Of a stretch of 64,000 nucleotides of DNA, positions 45,791 to 59,398 are shown piece after piece. The stretch lies in contig OX335651.1 of the NCBI GenBank assembly GCA_946894095.1, forward strand, positions 14,344,501 to 14,408,500, read 5' to 3'. The translations under genes were made by a program, and so were the position numbers. The notes under the pieces were generated by a model. The model was not told the DNA's origin and did no database searches. It saw only the letters and a list, made by a program, of their open reading frames with translations. This DNA is from Incurvaria masculella. Taxonomy: Eukaryota > Arthropoda > Insecta > Lepidoptera > Incurvariidae. Every line of letters starts with the position of its first letter. The first letter of the stretch is position 1.

Positions 45791-46265
45791 GTTTGTAGCC
45801 TGGGTTTAAAGGTGACCCCAGGACGTATGTATAACTTCAAGTTCATGCACACCGCATAAAAAGCGAAATTTTCGGACTATTCTCGGGTGAAATCTCTTAA
45901 CATTTATATCCGACATATTATTTTTGCCCTCAAATAATTTCTTGAATAGCACATATTTGTCAGAAATGTGTCTTAATATTAATAAAAATATTTTCTTATA
46001 AAATTTTGACATGCCGTGTCGGTTCCGGAACCTAAAAATGATGCAATCGGCCGGCTGCATTTATTTCCATGCATGTGGTAATAGCGGACAAAGTGATTCG
46101 TCCCCTTCCTTCTTTCCTAGGCGGTAGGGTTATTCCCACACAGGCTGCTACCATCGCATTGAATGAACCCATACGAGGGAATGCCGCTGGCATTAAGTTG
46201 TACCTTTTGCCCGAATGTATAGTGCAATGAACATATATAAATAAATAAATACATTGGCAATTGTA
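45791..46265. other. Non-coding sequence (copy B)
   Basis: Differs from copy A at 46016-46062, where 40-odd bases replace a shorter stretch at 3638-3650. Contains the SINE body fragment at about 46119. Confidence 0.4.
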
Positions 46266-46690
46266 GAGATCGTGGTCTAGGGGTTAGAGGACTTGGCTTT
46301 CATGCGAGAGGTCAGGGTTCAAATCCTCGCCCGGACATGCACCACTCTCTTTCTCTTTCTAAGTTGGATAAGTGCATTTAGTTACGAATGTGAGCTGTTC
46401 CATGGTTTGGAACCCATGTAAAATTGTAGGTTCCCTTCCCCTACGTGGTGGGATTAAGTCCGCCCGGGCTGGGCTAAGTACCACCGCATTGGATGAAACT
46501 ATGGTTAATGCGGCAATGAAAAGATGTCCGTGTTTTCCAACCAGTTCAATGTAGCTGTGCTCATAAAGGGAAGGTCCTGGCATGGCACCTAATTCCTTCG
46601 GGAATGTGGTGTATTGGGCTAATATCATAACGGTAGTTGTGTGGTATTAGCCATCCATGTCCATGTCCATGGTTGCATAAAAAAAAAGTG
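46266..46690 (+). mobile_element. tRNA-derived SINE (copy B)
   Basis: Counterpart of 3853-4266, with intact head, B box and poly-A. Confidence 0.8.
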
Positions 46691-47410
46691 GAAGTTCTCT
46701 TGTTCGTACTTTAACAGCAAACAATTCTGTTCTATATCCCTTCATTGTAAATTGGTCGATCATATGATAATATATGATGTTGTCTAAGTTATATTTTTTT
46801 TGGAATGTATGTCTTCAAGTGGACCGTTAGTTCAAGTGGTTTAACATTGGGCGCGCGGTTGGGATCTGGAAGGGTGACGGTTGATGATGGATGCTCGCTA
46901 AGAACGTATTTTTGTAAACAAGGACGAAATACACAAGTGACAACCACCTACACACTCATATAGAAATCTTCGGAACCCATTGATATTTAAACGTGAAATT
47001 TACAGTGTGGATTCCCGTTAAGATTACAACACTTATTCGCCAAGTATTATTTATAATTAATATATTTAGGGGTAAAAGAGGCCAAAATGTACAAATCTTC
47101 TTTAGGCACCTAATTTCAAAAAACATTTCACCTAGGAAAGTAAGAGATTTAGAGTGGCTTGCTGAAAAAGGTATTTTAGCTCTTAAGAGGTCAAAGAGAC
47201 TAAAATGAACGAATTTACATATAACACCTGAAATGTCTAGAACCATTGAGACTAGAAATGTTAAATTTAAATAGTGGCTTTCTGTTAAGATTTATTAATT
47301 GGCAAGGATTATTCAAAATGTAATTGTTAAGGGAGTAAAAGAGGTCAAAATTAACAAATTTTCATATTACATTGTACTAGAAGCGTACGAATTTTAACAG
47401 TAGCTTTCTT
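46691..47410. other. Non-coding, with empty SINE site at 47220/47221
   Basis: Collinear with 4267-5444, lacking the 414-bp SINE. Includes the 5S-like fragment at about 46850. Confidence 0.6.
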
Positions 47411-47960
47411 TTAAGGTGGCCCATCCCGCTCATCTCCCCATACAAAAGGGGAAAGAAGATCACGCCCATATTTCTTGTCAGAGATCCAAAATTTTACTCA
47501 AAATAGCTTTATTTGATCTAACTAGATGTCTGATGACCATTGGCATTCTAAAATTGTGTTTGATTTCTAAGTTATAAGGTCTGAAAATTCGTATTTTTCG
47601 CGCGTTTTATACAATAGCTTCGGAGGTGGATTACGCAATGATAAAGTAAGAACATCGTAAAAAGATTAGTCATCAGACATAGCTTATTTAATCAAGATTT
47701 ATGATCTATTTGGTTTTTGTTAGATGTTTCACTACAGCGGTCGTGGTTTACTTTTAGCTATAAGTCGTTTTGAAATTAAAATTTTCGTAAATCTTACCAA
47801 ATCATACACTATGCACATTGTCTTTTTTGAGGACATGTTGCATCTTCCTCATCACGGAGCCTGTCTTATTCTTTGAAACAGAGAAGGTCACAGAGCGCAA
47901 CAACACGGTTTTGTACCATGCCCGCGAATGAGTTAGGCCCGCCGGGTTGGGCCACCTTAA
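47411..47960 (+). mobile_element. TTAA-target MITE (copy B)
   Basis: TTAA at 47411-47414 and 47957-47960. Counterpart of 5449-5985. Confidence 0.8.
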
Positions 47961-48036
47961 CATCAGAATGCTCGCTAAGAAATATTTTTTTTTTGCAATT
48001 TAGCTAACTAGTTACCTCTAACTCTTTAACCGAGCC

Positions 48037-48080
48037 TTAGTTTATTTCGGCCTCTAACTCGAGAGGCCGAAATACACTAA
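48037..48080. repeat. 44-bp hairpin with one mismatch (copy B)
   Basis: Same as 6064-6107 except AATACACTAA for AATAAACTAA in the right arm. Confidence 0.85.
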
Positions 48081-48299
48081 TTTTCAAATGACACACGAAA
48101 TCTCTAGAACCATTAAACCAAGAAATGTGAACATTTCAGAGTGGCTTAGATGTATGGTAAGCATAGCGCATATATATTTACGAAACTAAAAACGAACTTT
48201 CGAAATCCAACTATGGGTAGTAGACAAAAGCAAAATGTACAAACTCTCACATACTACTTAGTGCCTGATTTGAACTAACTCATATTACTCCGTTATGTT

Positions 48300-49137
48300 A
48301 AGCGCGATATGGCGTAAGCAAGGTCCTGGAAGAGGTGCCCGGCGACGCCTATGAGCTTTCGAACTTTCACGGGGGCTGCGAAAACCATGCCGGCCGACCA
48401 GGTGCTTCTTGTCACCATGTTTGGAGGACCCCGGGTTCTACTTTAGAGAAAATATGTCAGGAAGTCGATTCCATAGTTTACTGACCCTATAGATAAAGGA
48501 TCAACCGGATCGGTTGGTTTTTATTTTCGGAATGTGGCCAGTAAATTTGATTACCCTACCTGTTTCGCGTTGAACGATTGTAGAAAGAGGACGAAAGGAC
48601 AGCGTTATGCAGCTTTGACGTGTACTCTCTAGCTGATCAGGTGGTTCTTCACACCATGTTGAAAAAATCTAATTACAACGATGCTATTTAAATGTCGCTA
48701 TGGAGTCGGCGATATAGGGGATGACAATTTATATGGGTCATCTAATATTGACGCTACATAATTATACCTGCGTATGGCTCGTTTTTTTTCCGCAATTTTA
48801 GGGCTACTTTACATCACGCTAAATTACCAGAGAGGTGACCAGTCGTATGAAATGGTTATAACTTAAGAACCAATAACCCGATTTAGATGCGTTTTGTATC
48901 GAAGTCTCGCCTAAATCTGCGCATTACTTATAGGCTGCAAAACATCACGCTAACATACCAGGAGAATGAACTGTGAGTGTTAAATATTTCTAATAAAACT
49001 GACGGACTACTCCTCCATGTACCATGGAAATTGGCAGAATACGTCGCTGTAAATTATGAGAGAGGAGACCGGTCGGGATAAAAGTTCATAACTTGCGAAT
49101 TATTCACTCGATTAATATGCGGTTTGTATCTACGTCT
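48300..49137 (+). repeat. Dispersed repeat and diverged direct repeats (copy B)
   Basis: Counterparts of 6330-6640 and 6720-7167. No gene. Confidence 0.55.
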
Positions 49138-49365
49138 GGGATCTATGGGCGCGGTTGGGTTTTGGATGGGTGACCGTTTTCGATGTTGAGGATGGCTGTC
49201 GCACGGATCCTAGAGTATAAACGTAGGTCCCCTTTCTAACGTAGGTACTAGGTAGATTTAATCCCGACTGAGTTGGTAATGATGATCGAAGCGGTCATAA
49301 AACATGTCCGTGTTTTACATCCATGGTAATGTAGTAGTACTAGTGCAAGATCGTCCGGGCGGCAA
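49138..49365 (+). mobile_element. SINE with 5S-like head (copy B)
   Basis: GGGCGCGGTTGGGTTTTGGA then TGGGTGACCG; counterpart of 7168-7395. Confidence 0.55.
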
Positions 49366-50245
49366 ATGCTTTTAAAAAAACTTGGAAGAAATTGGCCCCA
49401 ATGTTTTACAATTAAATAATGTACATTCCTTCCACTGAATTTATGAATGGCAATAATTTGATGTTATCTTAATCAATCATGCCACATCGGCTCAACCAAT
49501 TTTGTTCAAATTTCGTAGACAGTAGTGTTAACTAGCCTTTTGGACCAGCCCGCGGGGTTACTATTTAAACAGTATATAATTCAGCCCGATATCAGTCCAA
49601 AACGACATTGATGCGAGCGGAGCCGGGTACCTCAGGTGGTTATTAATATAACTTAGTACCTACATAAACATCTAACTTGAATGAAGTGATTAAATGTTTT
49701 TAGGGTTCCATTCCTCAATACAAGGAAAGCTTAACAATTATTTTGTGTTCTGTGTGATTCTGTTCTTACGTTTATTCGTGTGCATGTCTCAGCATTTTAT
49801 CCTCAGAAAGGAAAAATTAATAAGAATGGCTTAAACAAGTCGTTCTTTCGAATTTAGTTAAGTGCTGACACAACATGAAAAAGTGTAGTTGTAGAATGAT
49901 GCTCATTATATTTTATGCTGAACATCACACAAGGTGGCGAAGTTAGAGGGCTAAATAACATAATACTTCTGTCGCTTCTACGGGCATGCTCTTCGATTAC
50001 GGGGTACTATTATGGCTTAATTAAGCCACTCACTTATCATAGTGGTTTATTTTTGATCGTCCAGGCACACCTACCACTTCCACCCACTTGCCACCTCTGA
50101 ATATTTTTGTCATTCTTTCATTAGGTATTTATTCTGTATACATGTCCAAACCACATTAAACTAACTAGTTGGACATACTAAGTTTCTGATGAATAATTTT
50201 AACGTAAGCAATTTATGGAGTGGCTATTATCGCTCAAAGCCAGTA
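49366..50245. other. Non-coding, copy B-specific from 49919
   Basis: 49919-50245 has no equivalent in copy A and shows no recognisable gene. Confidence 0.45.
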
Positions 50246-51080
50246 AATGCGCTGTGCACTGTACACCTAGGACCCAAAAATCCACATCACTCTCACTAGT
50301 TTGATGGAAACATTATAGAGACAGTGACAACGCAACATGATCTTGGTGTGACAATTTCAGAAGATCTTAAATGGGAGACACACATCACAGAAGTCGTCAA
50401 GAAAGCCAATTTCCTACTATACATGATCAGAAAGGTCTTCTCGGACATAAATACAGAACTATTCTTAAAATTATATAAGGCCTATGTTCGCCCCTTATTG
50501 GAACATGCTTTTCTGATTTGACGGGCCACAAAAATGATTGCAACACTTAAGAAGCAAAGTTATGAACATCATCTTAAAGTTATCGGACTCAGCACCCTAG
50601 AGGAACGCCGCCAGCGAAGGGACCTCATAGGCTGAGATAAATAGTCGTAACAGAAACTAAGACTAACGAAAAGTAGTACTTTGTGACGTCACTTTGCATT
50701 ACTTTGACATTTCGTCCATACAAAGTGTGTCGAAATGACGTGACAAAGTACTACTTTTCGTTAGTCATAGTTTCTGTTACGACTATTTATCTCAGTAATA
50801 GAAGCATACAAAATCCTCAATGATTACTATAATTTACCAAATCTCAAAGAAATTAAAAAAACTAAACCACTCTGCATCAAATTCTAACCCCAGGAAACAC
50901 TTCTTGGTGAACAGAGTTGTAGACTTTTGGAACAATCTGCCGGAGGAGGTCATTAGTGCTGAAACTGTAAATGGATTTAAAAACCGACTAGACAAACACT
51001 TAAAGACAATAAAAAAAACAAATAATCAATAATAATAATAGACAATCAATAATAATAAAAGACAATCAATAATCAATAAA
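50246..51080 (+). pseudogene. Second non-LTR reverse transcriptase remnant (copy B)
   Basis: C-terminal reverse transcriptase: HLGPKNPHH, then DLGVTISEDLKWETHI and LYKAYVRPLLEHA, then KMIATLKKQSYEHHL..LSTLEERRQRRDLI. A palindromic MITE interrupts here. After it, the sequence resumes at IEAYKIL and finishes VVDFWNNLPEEVI..FKNRLDKHLK at 51032, followed by an AATAATAATAGACAATC-type tail. The signature suggests a CR1- or jockey-like element distinct from the one at 43453. Stops at 50288 and 50519 and a frameshift make it dead. Confidence 0.8.
50627..50800. mobile_element. Palindromic MITE with ATA duplication
   Basis: Element 50630-50797 (GGCTGAGATAAATAGTCG .. GACTATTTATCTCAG) sits between ATA copies inside the reverse transcriptase sequence. 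Same family as 24113-24273. Confidence 0.8.
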
Positions 51081-51719
51081 TAAAATCAAAATAAATACAG
51101 AATGTGAATAAATTTAATGAGATACACTTGGATGAGAATCCACACTTTGAACAATTTTGGAATTTCATCTCGAACGTATTAAAATAAAAATTTTACTTAA
51201 ACCTTTTATTAGTATACGATATCACCAAGTTATTAAAATAAACTCAAATATTCGCAGTCAATGCCCAAATTAATTTTTGGTTTTTAAAAACTAACTTTTT
51301 ATCACGAAGGGAAGTAGAAAAATAGTAATAGCATACCTTTTATAAATGAATTATAAAACAAAGCAATCTTATCCGGTTTTTTCCGTAACTGCAAGTTTAA
51401 GCCAAGTTTAAGCCGCAAGTAGGCATGCTTAATGTTGAGCATACTATAGTCAAAACCTTAGTCCTAAACATATGTAACTGTTGTGATCTAAAATTAGGTC
51501 GATGGCTAAAAGCCACTGTTATTCTTTAATTTCTCAGACAGTTATTAACTTATCAACCTCAAATGTATTGTTTTATAACTTCAGGTATATGCACACCAAA
51601 TGAATTATTCTAAGCACGAAAACAGCTGGCAAATGGCTAGGTTATCACCTGGTTAACACAAATGGTACTTTTATCCCGGAAAAATGTTGGGTTCAACCCG
51701 AAATGAGTCCAGAGTGGGC
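51081..51719. other. Non-coding sequence (copy B)
   Basis: 51081-51330 is copy B-specific; from 51331 it is collinear with 8499 onward. Confidence 0.4.
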
Positions 51720-52066
51720 AGTCAGAGTTCTCACCTAAATTGGCGTTTACGGCAAACCGATATACTGGCGTTTTCAAATGTATGGAGAAATTGAAGAGCG
51801 CGCGCAGTGGGCGTTAAGCGAACTAACATTTGCGAGTCCGAGTTTGATTTGACAGCTTACTCAACGTTGCCGTAAATACTTCGACGTTGCGGTTTACTTC
51901 CACTCCGTATTTTCATACAAATCGGAGGTCCGAATTTGACTTTGACAGCTTGAAGAAGTAAAACCACAGAATATCTAGGAAAAACTTGTATGGAGTTTGA
52001 TGTTTTTACGGAACTTCGAAGTTACGTAAACGCCAATTTAGGTGAGAACTGAGACTACCGGCTCAG
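51720..52066 (+). mobile_element. Long-TIR MITE (copy B)
   Basis: Counterpart of 8888-9233; the second copy seen in A at 7919 is absent. Confidence 0.7.
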
Positions 52067-52528
52067 AACGACATTGAGACAGGCAGAGCGGGTACTTAAG
52101 CTAGTGACAAATAAATAGAGACTGATGGATGAGATAAACGTACTGAACCTGAAACTGAAGGAAATCTTGCGTTGCGTTTAATTAGTAGTTAAAATATTTC
52201 TATATAATATATTTCTAATAATGAATGGCAGGGAATGCGGTAATTGTGTAACCATGTCCTGTTGGAAAATTCATGAGTGGTTGTAGGATGTAGGGTAGGG
52301 GCCATGCTTGCTCCCGCTAAAAGGTGCAACAGACAATTCGACAATTTTTTGACGCTTCGACAGCGAGCACATGCGTCACTGGATTCTAGGCCTGCAGTTG
52401 GGGGCGGGCTATCCGATCAAGCCTTTTATTGCGAGAGTCCTAGTGCACCCGATTGTAGAAAAAGTAAAGCTAGTAATGAACGCCATCTCGCCACGCCATG
52501 CGCTGCGAGCCGCACCGTTTCCTATATA

Positions 52529-54052
52529 CAGGGGGCCCATTCCGGTAAGAGTGAGTTCGAGTTCGGGAGTGAGTTAACCTAAAAATAGCTGGTAAATATA
52601 TTATTATTTAAATAACGGAACCGTTATTTATACTTCCGACGTATTTACGGGACGGACCCGATTTTTATCTATCTGTAATGATGTTCAAGAAGTGTGGAAA
52701 CATTACTATTTAAAAAAGTGAGTTGATATTTAGTGACGAATTCGAAGTCACTCTTTCCCTGAATGGACCCCCGGGGTCCATCGCTCGAAGTGTTACCAAT
52801 TGAAAATTATGTTATTTGGTTAATTAAAGTACGGTTTATTAAAAATTGTATCAAAATGCAAAAAAAAATTGAATTTTGAGACAATCATTGTTATAGTTCG
52901 TATAGCCTCCTTTGGCACGGATGATAGCACCAAGTCGTCCCGTAAAGGCTTTGCAGGCTGCACTAAGTTTGCGTTATTTCCGACGGAGCGGTGCATTCAG
53001 CGCATCCACACTTTCATATCTTTTGATTGATACGGCTACCTCCAAAATGGATCATACCGTGAATTCCATTGGAATAAAATCTGGAGAGTAGGCCACTGTT
53101 CTGAAAAAATGAACCGAGGAACGTGGTACTGTAAATAAAAATGTGTCAGGCGAGCTTTGTGGGACGGTGCTGAGTCTTGTTGGAACGTCCAGCTGTTCAT
53201 ACCGAATTGCTTACATTGCCTATGGTATGAGCGCATCATTTAACACCTTTTGCTGGTACACTTGTTGGACATTGACGCCCTTCTCGATAAACACGAGTGG
53301 AGAGCAAAAGCATTTGCGGTCACTGCAGCCCAGACCATAACAGAAGCAGGCGCTTACTTCTGTTATATTCTGGCACGCAACTCTATCGTATAAATTCTCG
53401 TTGGGCTTGCCCTGCAGCCAAACACGATCATTTAGTTTGTTTACATACCGTTGAGCATTAAAAAAAATAATCGGAAAAAACAATGTTTTCCAGATTGCCA
53501 CATTCGTGCAAGACTTTCAGTGCTCGAGCTCTTTGTAGTCGGACTGCCTTTTACGCTGAAGTAAGATGATGTACTTTTTGTATCTTGTAGGGTTTCAGTT
53601 TCGGTTTTTTTAAGTATGCGCCTAATACTTGAGTCGGATACTTTCAGACTGTATGTCAATTTTGCAGCGATATCGGCTGGCGAGGATTTCTTTGAATTCG
53701 AGCCTTCACCTTTCGAACCATGTCACGTGATGTTGCTGTTTTCGGATGACCGCCTCAATTCCGTTTAGTATTGGTCCCGGATTGCTTATAACTTTCCTTT
53801 CACTAACATTTTGTTCCGACGTTAAATATCGGAGCTCCCGAACGATGGTTGTGATTTTCCGGCCCATGGCATAATGATCACATTGTTCGTTTAATATCCA
53901 TTGCGAAAATTCATTATCAAATTAAAATCTGTTCCCGGGCTTTTCGCCCACTTAAAAACAATAAAACAAACTGACGAATTCGGGGCGCTGTCATTATTGT
54001 TTTGAAAATAGAAGCAGTGTGAAGTTAGAAACAGTTCGAGTGACGGACCCTG
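52529..54052 (-). mobile_element. Decayed maT-type Tc1/mariner transposon (copy B)
   Basis: Counterpart of 9698-10983 with a 242-bp MITE inserted near its left end. The reverse-strand frame at 53036-53239 reads NSWTFQQDSAPSHKA, the second catalytic Asp motif, and VPRFIFSEQWP. 53220-53501 gives PLVFIEKGVNVQQVYQQKVL. Broken by frameshifts. Confidence 0.82.
52531..52772. mobile_element. MITE present only in copy B
   Basis: Imperfect 35-bp inverted ends GGGGGCCCATTCCGG.. and ..CCCTGAATGGACCCCC. Copy A has the uninterrupted site ATACAGGGTCCATC at 9696-9709. Confidence 0.8.
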
Positions 54053-57000
54053 TATACCACTAGCTTTTGCCTGCGCTAGAAACCGTTGGTTGATTTCGAA
54101 AATTTATATTGTTCCATCATAAATGCTTTTAATCTCCCATTCATCCCCATAAGGTTTTATAAATAACATTTAGCCATTTCAGATTTTAAAGGAGTTTCCC
54201 CTTTTTTAAATCAACTTCCTTAAAATTCTCAACAACTGCACCCATATCGATTTTAGGCTTATTTAACAAAGATTTGAATTGAATTTAAGCCTGACCGACC
54301 CGCTAGGTTTCGCAGCCACCCTTAAAGTTCGAAAGCCCATGGGCGTCGTCGGGCACCTTAAGGGGTCCATCGAACAGACGTAAAGAAGCACCTGATCGAC
54401 TTCGTTTACAAATATAGTGATTTATAAATAAAAACTTTTAAATATTAAAATAAGATATAGCTTATGTTAGACAGAAATAATGTAGCTTTCAAATTTTGAA
54501 AGAATTTTTAAAATCAGTTCAGTAGTTTTAAAGATTACCCTGTCCAAACTAGCTGAGGTACACGCCTCCGCATGTCGCTTTGGACTGAAGTCGGTTTGAA
54601 TTATTTCCTGAATAAAAAATTGTCCAAAGGCCTGGTCTAAAACGCTGTTTCACGACAATGCATCCATCTATCAAATTGTAGCAAAATGTTTTAAGTCGAT
54701 ATATTCCGGGAGGTCACGACATTTTTGGTCACGATAAGGTAAATGGCTGAATATGGGTTCACGTGTTAGAGACCAACCCTCTGATGCTATATATGTCGGT
54801 CTGCCTGGGCCAAGTGGTTGCGTTATCTAGATTGGCCGTATAAAATAGATGTTGATGTCACCCCTCTTGTAATTTAGAGAGATGTACTCCACCAATTTTC
54901 ATGGAAGTACATTCAAGAGCAGCTTCATTCGATTTTATTATAAACATTTAACCCAATCTGCTTACCCCTCTGGTAATTAAGCATTAAATCTGGTAATTAA
55001 ATTCTAAGTAGCCCTAATGTTGGGGAAAAAATCAATCAAGCCTGGTACAATTTAACAGGCTCTCTAGTCTTGCCAAACGCTTAAATATTTAAAATCCTTA
55101 ACTTGAGGTATTTTTGGTTGCCCATACGATTTTTAATCTCTTATTTCACCACCTTCAAGATTTATTCGTCTGCAATAATATGTATCCCTTAAGGCTCTCG
55201 TGAAGGCAGCGGAAATCGAAGATTTGAAATTTTTACGAAATGCATTCTATGTCAATTGGCCAAGGCACAATTTTGCACGGTGACTGCCATTAAAATAGCG
55301 AAATCGTCTTCCAGACCTTCCTATCTCTAAAAGTTGTCAGATTTTCTTCTTTATGTCCTTATGTTTTTATCGTTTTGTATATATGTATATCTGTATTTTG
55401 AAGTTTTTTTTTTAAAAGCACACTTTCAAATATATTTTTAGCCAATATTTTCCAATCTAATAGGTTTATCAAAAAATTAAAACATATAGACGTACATTTT
55501 GACAACATATTTAAGAATCCTAAATTTCAAAAACCTAATAAAACGTTAAGAGCGCGTATAAAAATATCGCCTGTAGTATGGGGAATTGATAGGGTAGGGG
55601 ATAAAATTACTCTCTAATTGTATCCGTCGAATGGTCATAGTGACCATATAATTGTATAGGAATCAATAATAGTGGGGTCTTCTGCATCTCATGAGTTGGT
55701 GCAGGTGCGGGCTGCCCCTTTTGCCCGGGCTTCTTCTCGTCAGGTATGAAGCACTGCCGGTCATTGGTGGCCGCTATCAAGCGGCGCGTCATAAATCACG
55801 CAGCCGAAACATCGCCACCGTTTCCAAATATGCTCTAAAAATGTGTTTGTTGAGTCAGTTCCCACCCACACAAACCCTATATTACGTATGCGACTTTGTT
55901 TCCATGTGACATGTACTTAGAGTTGGTAGTTTTTGAAAATTGGAGACAGCGGGTCTCATAGCAGGCGCGCTAGATGGCATATCTCCCTGGTAGTTCCTGA
56001 GATGAGCGCATTCATACACAACGCCAGTCACGTTGGTGCGCGCCATAATTTTAATATTGCAAAAACACCGAACATATTCATTATAATTGCATACTTTAAA
56101 GGGCAATTATAAAGTGCATAAAATGCTTAAGGCAACGAACGTATTTAATTTGGTAAGGATTGTAATAGTATCCCTCAAGATAGCTTTCCAATTACCACAA
56201 TATATTTGACCATTTTTTAAAACATTTATTTTTTTATAGTATGCTATCCTTAAAATATAGACATATTTCATCGCAGACTTATCTGTAGACCGTCGTCGTA
56301 ACGCCCAGTACATTAAATTTGGGAACTTATTATTGGGATTGAAACAAACAAAAAAGTTGAATAACTTTTTGCTGAATATTCTCTTAATAAAAAGTTAGAC
56401 TTTCGATGCAAAGTAATTCAATAATTTAGTGTAAAAAGAATCTAATGTTCCGTAAGAACGTGGGAACGTTGTATTTGCAGTCGAACAAAGAGTTTAGGAT
56501 ACACATCCGGTTGAATGAAAAGATGAACAGTCGAAATACTTTGACTTTTGGAAACTATTATAGGGTTGAGTATAGATTCAAACATAGTTGAGGATGTCTA
56601 CTAGCTACTGAGTAACCAAAATCCTAAAAAAAATTAATCAAAGGTTGTATTTAAACACCATTTATTTTTACGTTTAACCGGAAGTGTATCCTTTAACCTT
56701 TGGTTGACTGTACTTGGACATGAATGGCTAATATCACACCTACTGTCATGACATTAACTTGATACGCCACGTGGGATCTAGGTTCCATGCCAAGACCTTC
56801 CTTATGCATGGTTACAACGTTGCGTCAAATTACACTAGACTAAAACTCTCGGTAACTAGACACTTTAGAGAAAAAAAATGTAACCTTTTTTGTCTCAGAA
56901 AAACGTGAGGACTACGCTGGCGAAATTAATGTACTGGCCGTTAAGACATCCTGTATAGGAGGAACACCACACATTATTTTGTTATATCTCCAAAGGATTA

Positions 57001-57190
57001 GGCAGCGTTTTCGATTAAAGTTCCCCAATCAGCTTGATTTTTTCCGACATCTTTAACAATTATCGTCATATTTCAACCAATTTACACAAAACACTAATGA
57101 ACTATACACATAAACCTTGATCCCGTGAAGACCGTATGAAAATCCGTTCAGTAGTTTTTAATTTATCGCGTTCAGACAGATAGACAAACA
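54053..57190. other. Long non-coding stretch of copy B
   Basis: Collinear with 10984-14144; no gene. Confidence 0.4.
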
Positions 57191-57793
57191 GTTTTTTTTA
57201 TGCGACCTGACATGGATGGCTCATACCACACAACTACGGTTATGATATTAGCCCAATACACCACATTCCTGAAGGAATTAGGTGCCATGCCTGGACCTTC
57301 CCTTTATAAGCACGACTACATTGAACTGGATGTAAAACAAGAACAATTTGAATGTCGAATTTGAATGTTCGTTAGGTTTTTTATTGTATGTACACTCAAA
57401 GTATATTGTCCTATTGTTGTAACCCTTCCACCACGGGCCTTATGGTCTACAGGAATGGTTTAATCCAAATATTTAAGATGCATTGTTTTGTACGTAATGC
57501 ATGTGTGTTATATTGGATAAATAAATAAATAAATGTAAATACATTTTTCATTGCCGCTTCGAACATCTTTTCATCCAATGCGATGGTACCAACCCGGGCG
57601 GGTTTAAACCCTACCACCTAGTAGGGGAAGGAGTCCTACAGTTTTACATGGATTCAGAACCATGGAGCAGCTCGCATTCGTGACGAAATCCACTTTTCGA
57701 ACTCGGAAAAAGAAAGACAGTGGTGCATGTCGGTATTGAACCCGGCCTGGGTACGCTAGGCCAATCCCCGCGCCACTAGGCTACGAGCCGCTC
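57191..57793 (-). mobile_element. SINE interrupted by LINE tail (copy B)
   Basis: Counterpart of 14145-14748; the insert occupies about 57345-57543. Confidence 0.8.
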
Positions 57794-58029
57794 ATGTTGC
57801 GGAGGGGGATTTTGTTTTCTAATATCTAGTGATACCGTACAAATATGATGATATTGAATTGCTTGCAAAAACCTAATTGCATTGTCAGAATTTAACTCCG
57901 GAACCCTAATTGTGATCGCAACAAAATTGTTTGATTATTTATGCGTAAAATGTCTTATATAAGAATATGCGAGGCACTTTCTAACTCTTCATGATGTATG
58001 CAAAGATGTTTTATACCTTAGTATTTTTC

Positions 58030-58585
58030 CTTATTACTAAGCCTCCGCTATCCGTCCGTCCGTCCGTCCGTTACAGGGCCCGTCTCATGAACCGTAATAG
58101 GTAGGCAGCTGAAATAATCACAGAGTGTGTATTTATTTTGCCGCTATTAAAACAAATAGGTAAAATTAAATAATAATAAAAATTAAAGCAAATACAAAAC
58201 ACGCGATTTTTTGGTGTTAAATCTTGTACCATGGTACGGAACCCTTTGTGTGCGAGTCCGACTCGCACTTGACCGTTTTTTTTTTCATTATAAGCAGGCA
58301 CGGTTATGGCTAATACGTAAAGTCATCTTGAAATCAGACCAAAAAACCGCATCTAGGTGCCATGCCAGGACCTTCCTTATATTGCCCATCTACATTGATA
58401 TGGATGGAAAACACAGGCAGTCGTTCATTATCGCTTCTTCCATATTTTCATCTAATGCGATAGTACCAACCCAGGTGGGCTTACCCACCTACCACCTAGT
58501 AGGGTAAAGGGACCTAAACTTTTAAATTGAACCCGAACCATGTAAACATTCGAATTCGTGAAGAAATGGACTTATCGAACACATT
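58030..58585. mobile_element. Lepidoptera-type repeat and SINE body fragment (copy B)
   Basis: Counterparts of 14988-15276 (first about 30 bp missing here) and 15280-15575. Confidence 0.6.
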
Positions 58586-58597
58586 TGATATTGTTTG

Positions 58598-58968
58598 TCA
58601 GCCTCGGCAGCCCAGTGGCGCGACGCCTTGCGATTCGATAAGCTTGGTCACCTGTGAGCGGGTAAATTTTGGATGGGTGACCATTTTAAACCGTTAAGGC
58701 TGGCCGTGGTTCGGATGACACGTAAAGCTGTAGGTCCCTTACTTACTAGGTGGTAAGGTTAACGGTGGTACCATCGCATTGAATGAACGATGGTCGAAGC
58801 GGCAATGAAAATTGTTCATGTTTTCCATTCAATTCAATGTAGACGAGCAATATAAGGGAGGTCCTGGCATGGCACATAGTTCCCATGTGTGGTGTTAGGC
58901 TAATATCTGACGGTCAATTTAGTATCAACCATCCATGTCCATTTACATACAAAAAACATAAAAAAACA
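58598..58968 (+). mobile_element. SINE with 5S-like head (copy B)
   Basis: Counterpart of 15590-15955. Confidence 0.6.
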
Positions 58969-59374
58969 TCAAAAAGAGAGTCAGGCATCACCGGTCGAAC
59001 TCATGACCCTGGCATCAAAAGTAAATCCCTACGCCCGTGAGCTGCGAGTCACTCACTCTATTATCAAGACGTCTTGGAATTTGTTTTTTTATTCGGAATC
59101 TTAAATTAAAGAGAAAATCTCGTTTGGAAATGCGTCGCAAAAGGCATTACGAAAAACAAATGTCATAAAAGAGTATGTACCTTCCTACTACAATTATGGC
59201 AGTTTGTCAATGGAGCGGCGGTGACGCGTCTCGGTTTTGTTTATACAACTCGAAGCACTCGAATCTACCTCCCATTCACTTTGTCGGCCGCCTTGTTTGG
59301 TATTCAACTTGATTTACGATCATGAAACGACATAATTAGTGTCAAATTACTGTAAACAGGGGTTCACTTTTAGA

Positions 59375-59398
59375 GGGGATTCATTCCTGCCTGGGACA
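59375..59398 (-). repeat. Right TIR of copy B
   Basis: Same as 16366-16389; followed by CCGG at 59399-59402. Confidence 0.9.

Larger units (their letters stand above)
42908..59398 (+). mobile_element. Giant TIR-bounded element, copy B (about 16.5 kb)
   Basis: Direct-orientation copy of 583-16389. Both ends coincide with the 24-bp inverted repeat, and CCGG flanks both sides. Differences from copy A: no SINE at the site of 4836-5249; 51 bp retained at 44784-44834; a 1.4-kb segment at 49919-51330 in place of 583 bp in A; a 242-bp MITE at 52531-52772; and about 30 bp missing near 58030. No transposase is recognisable. TGT..ACA ends with a CCGG duplication recall the Ginger group of integrase-type DNA transposons, but that is a suggestion only. 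Confidence 0.8.
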
